From assembly GCA_018241265.1 (NCBI GenBank), contig JAFEEF010000055.1, forward strand, positions 1-64,000: a stretch of DNA of 64,000 nucleotides. Direction: 5' to 3'. This DNA comes from Pseudomonadota bacterium. Its GTDB lineage: Bacteria; Pseudomonadota; Gammaproteobacteria; Burkholderiales; Burkholderiaceae_C. The position numbers and the translations under genes are program-made. Below the pieces are notes generated by a model. The model searched no databases. It had not been told where the DNA came from and worked only from the letters and a program-made list of their open reading frames with translations. Below, piece after piece: positions 58,830-64,000 of the stretch (its first letter is position 1; each line of letters opens with the position of its first letter).

Positions 58830-59564
58830 ATGTCGCTTCCCCTCAAGCTGCTGCTGTCGCCGATCCTCATCGCGCAGGCGATGGCGACGCGGCGGCGTGC
58901 GCCCAAGCTGCCCGAGGCGGCGGGCGCGCGTGACGGCCAGTTCGGGTCGGGACCGAATGCGCTGCGCGTGCTGATCGCCGGCGATTCGTCGGCCGCCGGC
59001 GTCGGCGTGGCCGATCAGAGCCAGGCCTTCGCCGGCTACTACACGCGCACGCTGCATCGGCGCCTCGCCCGTCCGCTGCGCTGGACCTTGCGTGCGCGTT
59101 CGGGCTACACGACCGCGCAGGTGCATCGCATGCTGACCGCGACGCCGCCGCCGCGCGTCGACGTGGCGGTGATCGTGACCGGCGTCAACGACGTCATCGA
59201 TCAGCTCTCGCCGGCGCGGGCGCTGGCGCATCGCTCGGCGCTCGCCGAATGGCTGCTCGACGACGGACGCGCCGCGCACGTGCTGTTCGCGGCGTTGCCG
59301 CCGATCCACCAGTTCCCGCTGCTGCCGCAGCCGCTGCGGCGCGTGATGGGGGCCGATGCACGGCGGCACGATGCGGCGCTCGCCGCGTGGGCGGCCGGAC
59401 GTGCGCGCATCTGGCATGCGCCGATCGACGTGTGGCTGTCTCCGGCGACGATGGCCGACGACGGCTTTCATCCCGGCGAACCCGTCTATCGAACCTGCGG
59501 CGAGACGCTGGCGCGCTTCACCGTCGAGCGCATCCTCGCCGACGACGCGCGGCTTTCGGCCTGA
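58830..59564 (+). CDS. SGNH/GDSL-type hydrolase
   Basis: A 244-aa protein of the SGNH esterase/lipase fold: block I IAGDSSAAGVG (catalytic Ser), block III VTGVNDVID and block V DGFHPGEP (Asp and His). The N-terminus contains a hydrophobic stretch (LKLLLSPILIAQAMA) that may anchor it in the membrane. It begins 22 nt after the hydratase gene, so it belongs to the operon and may release fatty acids from esters or lipids. Confidence 0.85.
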   Translation: MSLPLKLLLSPILIAQAMATRRRAPKLPEAAGARDGQFGSGPNALRVLIAGDSSAAGVGVADQSQAFAGYYTRTLHRRLARPLRWTLRARSGYTTAQVHRMLTATPPPRVDVAVIVTGVNDVIDQLSPARALAHRSALAEWLLDDGRAAHVLFAALPPIHQFPLLPQPLRRVMGADARRHDAALAAWAAGRARIWHAPIDVWLSPATMADDGFHPGEPVYRTCGETLARFTVERILADDARLSA

Positions 59565-59703
59565 TCGCGGTTCAGCCCGGGTCGACCCTTCCGAGGCCGA
59601 CGCCCGCGCGCGTGTCGGACAGCATCCGCCGTCCGCGCCGGACAGCGCCGCGACGTCGTGCCATGGGCAGGACGATGGCGCGCTTTCTTGCTACGGTGCA
59701 GCG

Positions 59704-60474
59704 GTGCTGTTCCTCCCCACCGACACGCCTCCCGCATTGCCGTCGCGCGCCGCGCTGTTCCTCGACTTCGACGGCACCCTGGTGCCGCTCGCGCCGCGAC
59801 CGCAGGACGTGCGCGTGCCGCCGCGCGTGCCGGCGTTGCTCGCCGGCCTGCGCCATCTGCTCGGCGGCGCCCTCGCGGTCGTCAGCGGCCGTGCGATCGC
59901 CGACCTCGACCGGCTGCTCGCGCCTTATGCCGGCGCGACCGCCGGGCTGCATGGCGCCGAGGTCCGCGACGACGCCGGCTGGCTCGAGTGGAACCACGTC
60001 GCGCCGCTGCCGGCCGTCGCGCATGCCGCGGAAGCGCTGGTCGCGGCCCATCCCGGCTTGCTGCTCGAAGAGAAGGCCGCCGGCCTCGCGTTGCACTATC
60101 GCGCACGGCCCGAGCTCGGCGCGCAGTGCCGGCGCTGGCTGCATGCGGCGCTCGAAGGCGTGGGGCCGGCCGGCGCGTCGTGGCAGCTCATCGACGGCCA
60201 CATGGTCGTCGAGCTGAAGCGCCGCGACGTCTCCAAGGGCAGCGCATTGCGGACCCTGGCACGGCGGCCGATCTTCAGCGGCCGCTTGCCGGTCTATGTC
60301 GGCGACGACGTGACCGACGAGGACGGCATCGCCGCCGCGCAGTCTCTGGGCGGCTTCGGCGTGCGCGTCGGCGCCGGCTCGACGCTCGCCCACCATCGGC
60401 TCGCCGACAGCGGTGCGGTGCTGGCGTGGCTGGAACAGGCGGGCCGCGAGCTCGGCGGGAGGGTCGCCCCGTGA
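59704..60474 (+). CDS. otsB: Trehalose-6-phosphate phosphatase
   Basis: A 256-aa HAD-family phosphatase with motif I FLDFDGTLVPLAPRP (D-x-D), VVSGRAIADLDRLL, GLHGAEVR and motif IV VGDDVTDEDGI. It removes phosphate from trehalose-6-phosphate. GTG 59704 is the only in-frame start near the conserved N-terminus. The stop overlaps the otsA start (GTGA), so both enzymes are made together. Confidence 0.92.
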   Translation: MLFLPTDTPPALPSRAALFLDFDGTLVPLAPRPQDVRVPPRVPALLAGLRHLLGGALAVVSGRAIADLDRLLAPYAGATAGLHGAEVRDDAGWLEWNHVAPLPAVAHAAEALVAAHPGLLLEEKAAGLALHYRARPELGAQCRRWLHAALEGVGPAGASWQLIDGHMVVELKRRDVSKGSALRTLARRPIFSGRLPVYVGDDVTDEDGIAAAQSLGGFGVRVGAGSTLAHHRLADSGAVLAWLEQAGRELGGRVAP

Positions 60475-61877
60475 GCCGCCTCGTGATCGTCTCCAACCGC
60501 GTCGGCGACCCGCGCAAGGCCGCGGCCGGCGGCTTGGCGGTCGCGCTCGGCGACGCGCTGTCGACCGCCGGCGGCCTGTGGTTCGGCTGGAGCGGGCACA
60601 TCGCCGAAGGTACCGACGCCGAGCCGGAACTGCGCGAACAGCGCGCCGGCGCGGTGCGCCTGGTGACATTCGATCTGTCGAAGGAAGACCACGACAGCTA
60701 CTACCTCGGCTATTCGAATCAGGCGCTCTGGCCGGCCTTGCACTACCGGCTCGACCTCGCCGACTTCGGCAGCGGGTTCTTCGCCGGCTACCAGCGCGTC
60801 AACCGCCTGTTCGCCCGCAAGCTCGCGCCGCTCCTCGAGCCGGGCGACACCATCTGGATCCACGACTACCACCTGATCCCGCTGGCCGCCGAGCTGCGCC
60901 GCCTCGGCTGCCGGCAACGAATCGGCTTCTTCCTGCACATCCCGTTGCCGCCGCCGCCGATCTTCGCGGCGATCCCGGGCCATGAATGGCTGATGCGCTC
61001 GTTCTTCGCCTACGACCTCGTCGGATTGCAGACGCGCGCCGACGCCGATCACTTCGGCCGCTACGTCGTCGAGGAGGCGGGCGGCCGGAGTCTCGGCGAT
61101 GGCTGCTGCGAGGCTTACGGCGACCGCGTGCTCGTGCGTCCGTTCCCGATCGGCATCGATGTCGACGAGTTCCGGCGGCTCGCGCTGAGCAGCGAATCGC
61201 GCGAGACGGAGCGCACCTTGCGCGAGCAGTATGGGCATCGGCGCGTGCTGGTCGGCATCGACCGCCTCGACTATTCCAAGGGGATTCCGAAACGCCTGCG
61301 CGCATTCCGCGAGCTGCTCGCCAACTACCCGGAAAACCGCAACAGCGCGACGCTGATCCAGATCGCGTCGCCGACGCGGGAAACGCTGCTCGCCTACGAA
61401 GACATACGCCACGAGCTCGAAGGCCTGGCCGGCGAGATCAACGGCGAGTACGGCGAGCTCGCATGGATGCCGATCCGCTACATGCACCGCACCTGGGCGC
61501 GCCGCCGTCTGCCCGGGCTCTACCGCGTCGCGAAAGTGGCGCTGGTGACGCCGCTGCGCGACGGCATGAACCTGGTCGCGAAGGAGTACGTCGCGATGCA
61601 GGATCCGGCCGATCCGGGCGTGCTGGTGCTGTCGCGCTTTGCCGGCGCCGCCGAGCAGATGCGCGAGGCGCTGCTTGCCAACCCCTACGACATCTCCGGC
61701 ATGGCGCAGGTGATCCAGCAGGCGCTGCACATGCCGCTGGCCGAGCGGCGCGAGCGCCACAAGGCACTGGCCGCCGGCATCCGCGAACACGACGTGCATC
61801 GCTGGCGCACCGACTTCCTGCGTGCCCTGGCCGACGTGCCGCGTGACCGGCCGACGGCCGCATCGGCGCCTGCGTAG
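60471..61877 (+). CDS. otsA: Alpha,alpha-trehalose-phosphate synthase (UDP-forming)
   Basis: A 468-aa GT20 glycosyltransferase. The start VSNRVGDPRKAAAGGLAVAL holds the glucose-6-phosphate loop; IHDYHLIPLA, GFFLHIPLPPP, VGIDRLDYSKGIPKRLRAF and TPLRDGMNLVAKEYVA complete the active site. It makes trehalose-6-phosphate, an osmotic and stress protectant precursor. The order otsB-otsA with a 4-bp overlap is the usual one. Confidence 0.94.
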   Translation: MSRLVIVSNRVGDPRKAAAGGLAVALGDALSTAGGLWFGWSGHIAEGTDAEPELREQRAGAVRLVTFDLSKEDHDSYYLGYSNQALWPALHYRLDLADFGSGFFAGYQRVNRLFARKLAPLLEPGDTIWIHDYHLIPLAAELRRLGCRQRIGFFLHIPLPPPPIFAAIPGHEWLMRSFFAYDLVGLQTRADADHFGRYVVEEAGGRSLGDGCCEAYGDRVLVRPFPIGIDVDEFRRLALSSESRETERTLREQYGHRRVLVGIDRLDYSKGIPKRLRAFRELLANYPENRNSATLIQIASPTRETLLAYEDIRHELEGLAGEINGEYGELAWMPIRYMHRTWARRRLPGLYRVAKVALVTPLRDGMNLVAKEYVAMQDPADPGVLVLSRFAGAAEQMREALLANPYDISGMAQVIQQALHMPLAERRERHKALAAGIREHDVHRWRTDFLRALADVPRDRPTAASAPA

Positions 61878-61883
61878 CCGGCG

Positions 61884-62360
61884 TCAGCCGTGGGCGATCG
61901 GCCTGGGTTTGCCTTCGCGGTCGATCGCGACGTAGGTCAGGTTGGCCTCCGTGACCTTCACGACATGCAGGTCGGCCGGGTTGCGCTCGGCATAGACCTC
62001 GACGTTGACCGTGACGGACGTGCGGCCGACGCGCGCGACGCGCGCGACGCGCGCGTAGAAGCTCAGCAGGTCGCCCACCGACACCGCCTGCTTGAAGACG
62101 AACTGGTTGACCGCCACGGTCGCGATGCGCCCCTTGGCGATGCGTGCCGGCAGCACCGCGCCGGCGATGTCGACCTGCGCCATGATCCAGCCGCCGAAGA
62201 TGTCGCCATTGGCATTCGCATCGGCCGGCATCGGCATCACGCGGAACACCAGCGCGCGGTCGTCGGGCAGGCGCATCGGCGCGAGCGACTCGATCTCGAC
62301 GCCTGCCGCGCTTGCGGGGTTAGCGGCGGGCGCGCCGGCGTCGCTTGAAATCTCGGGCAT
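61884..62360 (-). CDS. Acyl-CoA thioesterase (YciA-type hotdog)
   Basis: A 158-aa hotdog-fold thioesterase: PADANANGDIFGGWIMAQVD, the catalytic Asp-Gly-x-x-x-Gly type helix, and VAVNQFVFKQAVSVGDLLSF. The strand that follows contains a triple repeat ARVARVAR encoded by tandem 9-bp repeats (about 62030-62056), a possible recent expansion. It hydrolyses acyl-CoA. It lies convergent to otsA, 6 nt away. Confidence 0.9.
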   Translation of the reverse strand: MPEISSDAGAPAANPASAAGVEIESLAPMRLPDDRALVFRVMPMPADANANGDIFGGWIMAQVDIAGAVLPARIAKGRIATVAVNQFVFKQAVSVGDLLSFYARVARVARVGRTSVTVNVEVYAERNPADLHVVKVTEANLTYVAIDREGKPRPIAHG

Positions 62361-62378
62361 ATTGCTTCACCTGACGCT

Positions 62379-62406
62379 GTTGCCGCGGCGATGTTGCCGC
62401 GGCGAT
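62379..62406. repeat. 14-bp perfect tandem repeat
   Basis: The unit GTTGCCGCGGCGAT occurs twice in a row between the thioesterase and ABC exporter genes. It may be slippage; no regulatory role is evident. Confidence 0.7.
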
Positions 62407-62460
62407 TCTTTCATCTTTCGACAGCCCGGACGGTCGGACGTCCGGCCACGCGCAGTCCCC

Positions 62461-64000
62461 ATGCGATCCCACGCCCGCTCCGCCGATTTGCCTGTCGCCG
62501 CGCCGCCCGGACCGCGATCGGACTGGGCGACGCTGAAGCGCCTGCTGCCCTATGTGCTGCAGTGGCGCTGGCGGGTGCTGACCGCGCTGCTGTTCCTCGT
62601 CGGCGCCAAGGTCGCGAACGTCGGCGTGCCGCTGGTGCTCAAGCACCTCGTCGATGCGCTCAGCCTCAAGCCCGGCGATCCGCGCGCCGCGCTGGTCGTG
62701 CCGGTGGCGCTGCTGGTCGGCTATGGTTGCCTGAGGCTCTCGATCACGCTGTTCACCGAGCTGCGCGAGTTCCTGTTCTATCCGGTCGCGGCACGCGTCG
62801 CGCGGCGGGTCTCGCTCGAAGCCTTCGAACACCTGCTGAGCCTGAGCCTGCGCTTTCACCTCGAGCGCCAGACCGGCGGCGTGTCGCGCGACATCGACCG
62901 CGGCTCGCGCTCGATCCAGTCGCTGCTGAACTACACGATCTACAACATCCTGCCGACCCTGGTCGAGATCGGCCTCGTGATCAGCCTGCTCGCGGCCAGG
63001 TTCGACGGCTGGTTCGCCGCGATCACCTTCGGTGCGCTGCTGCTCTACATCGCATTCACGGTATCGGTGACCGAATGGCGCACGCGCTTCCGGCGCGCGA
63101 TGAACGAGCAGGACAGCAAGGCCAGCACGCGCGCGATCGACGCGCTGCTGAACTTCGAGACCGTCAAGTACTTCTCGAACGAGCGTTTCGAGGAGGCGCG
63201 CTACGACGAGAACCTGCGGCGCCTCGAGCAGGTGTCGGTGAAGTCGCAGACGTCGCTTTCGGCGCTCAACCTCGGGCAGAGCCTGATCATCGCGACCGCG
63301 GTCACCCTGCTCGTCTGGCGCGCCACGCTCGGCGTCGTCGCCGGCACGATGAGCCTCGGCGATCTGGTGCTCGTCAACGCGCTGATGATCCAGCTCTATG
63401 TGCCGCTCAACTTCCTCGGCGTGATCTACCGCGAGATCAAGCAGGCCATGACCGACATGGAGAAGATGTTCACCTTGCTGTCCCAGCAGCGCGAGATCGC
63501 CGATGCGCCCGACGCGCGGCCGCTCGCCGTCGCGCACGGCGGCACCGTGACGTTCGAGCACGTGAGCTTCGGCTACGAGCCGGACCGCGAGATCCTGCAC
63601 GACGTGAGCTTCGAGATCCCGGCCGGCAAGACGGTGGCGGTGGTCGGCCCGTCGGGCTCGGGCAAGAGCACCCTGGCGCGGCTGCTGTTCCGCTTCTACG
63701 ACGTGAACGCCGGCCGCATCGCGATCGACGGCCAGGACGTGCGAGCGGTCACGCAGCAGAGCCTGCGGCAGGCGATCGGCATCGTGCCGCAGGACACCGT
63801 GCTGTTCAACGACACGGTCGAATACAACATCGCCTACGGCCGCACCGGCGCGAACCGGGCCGCCGTCGAAGCCGCCGCACGGGCGGCGCACATCCACCGC
63901 TTCATCGCGGCGACGCCGCGCGGCTACGACACGATGGTCGGCGAGCGCGGCCTCAAGCTGTCGGGCGGCGAGAAGCAGCGCGTCGCGATCGCGCGCACCT
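62461..64000 (+). CDS. ABC exporter, ATM1/heavy-metal tolerance type (cut by window end)
   Basis: At least 513 residues, truncated by the window. An N-terminal six-helix exporter domain (RRLLPYVLQWRW-like start after ~20 residues; KVANVGVPLVLKHLVDALS; HLERQTGGVSRDIDRGSRSI) is followed by an ATPase with Walker A GPSGSGKST, Q-loop PQDTVLFND and signature LSGGEKQR. The ATM1/ABCB7 family exports glutathione-linked sulfur or metal compounds. ATG 62461 is preceded by no obvious ribosome site. The Walker B part lies beyond the edge. Confidence 0.9.
   Translation, partial: MRSHARSADLPVAAPPGPRSDWATLKRLLPYVLQWRWRVLTALLFLVGAKVANVGVPLVLKHLVDALSLKPGDPRAALVVPVALLVGYGCLRLSITLFTELREFLFYPVAARVARRVSLEAFEHLLSLSLRFHLERQTGGVSRDIDRGSRSIQSLLNYTIYNILPTLVEIGLVISLLAARFDGWFAAITFGALLLYIAFTVSVTEWRTRFRRAMNEQDSKASTRAIDALLNFETVKYFSNERFEEARYDENLRRLEQVSVKSQTSLSALNLGQSLIIATAVTLLVWRATLGVVAGTMSLGDLVLVNALMIQLYVPLNFLGVIYREIKQAMTDMEKMFTLLSQQREIADAPDARPLAVAHGGTVTFEHVSFGYEPDREILHDVSFEIPAGKTVAVVGPSGSGKSTLARLLFRFYDVNAGRIAIDGQDVRAVTQQSLRQAIGIVPQDTVLFNDTVEYNIAYGRTGANRAAVEAAARAAHIHRFIAATPRGYDTMVGERGLKLSGGEKQRVAIART

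Overview
This is a high-GC chromosomal window, most likely from a betaproteobacterium of the order Burkholderiales. The evidence is consistent in kind: Burkholderiales-style beta-oxidation genes under a TetR regulator, a Tat-exported HiPIP, an adjacent otsB-otsA pair, and codons ending almost always in G or C. I cannot name the genus from sequence alone. The sequence is cut at both ends, inside a tRNA on the left and inside an ABC exporter on the right.

The left part (1-13.1 kb) looks like an accessory island. It opens with a leftward array of at least five tRNA genes (Phe partial, Asp, Glu, Thr, Gly), several with odd loops, behind an rrn-like boxB/boxA leader. A phage-type HTH repressor gene (1133) comes next. 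It is followed by a tightly packed five-gene block: DUF4132, MoxR AAA+ ATPase, DUF5682, VWA and SWIM zinc finger (1640-12157). This block matches the uncharacterised E. coli yehI-yehL-yehM-yehP-yehQ set and is the best candidate for a poorly described system here. The genes are probably one ATP-driven machine: MoxR with its VWA partner as the remodelling core, and the DUF4132, DUF5682 and SWIM proteins as sensor or effector parts. An AlpA/excisionase-like gene and what seems to be a truncated gene (12569-13082) mark the right side of the island.

13.0-16.9 kb holds a second unusual cluster: two radical SAM/SPASM enzymes, a PqqD-like protein, an ABM-fold protein and a SnoaL-like protein, all leftward, with a divergent small protein of unknown role.

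The rest is mostly ordinary chromosome with some novelties. 16.9-21.5 kb holds a cNMP-binding/CPBP fusion, an MFS transporter, an acyltransferase, an RDD protein and a small gene with a possible attenuator. 21.8-27.9 kb is a branched-chain-amino-acid-type ABC operon in which LivG and LivF are one polypeptide, coupled to a 2-keto-4-pentenoate hydratase-like protein and a metallo-hydrolase. 27.9-38.4 kb has two phospholipase D lipoproteins, an AraC/methyltransferase pair, two more hydrolase-type genes, a NERD-helicase and a class IV aminotransferase. 38.6-40.4 kb is a lower-GC insertion-like pair with a secreted metzincin protease. 40.5-43.2 kb is a glycosyltransferase / LpxH-like / DedA envelope-lipid set. 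43.3-51 kb carries HiPIP, Fsr-type MFS with AraC regulator, PBP1a, a REC-Hpt protein, a glycine-zipper lipoprotein and an HNH nuclease. 51.2-58.8 kb is a complete beta-oxidation operon behind a TetR regulator, with a 159-bp imperfect palindrome between regulator and operon. The window ends with an SGNH hydrolase, otsB-otsA, an acyl-CoA thioesterase and an ATM1-type ABC exporter.
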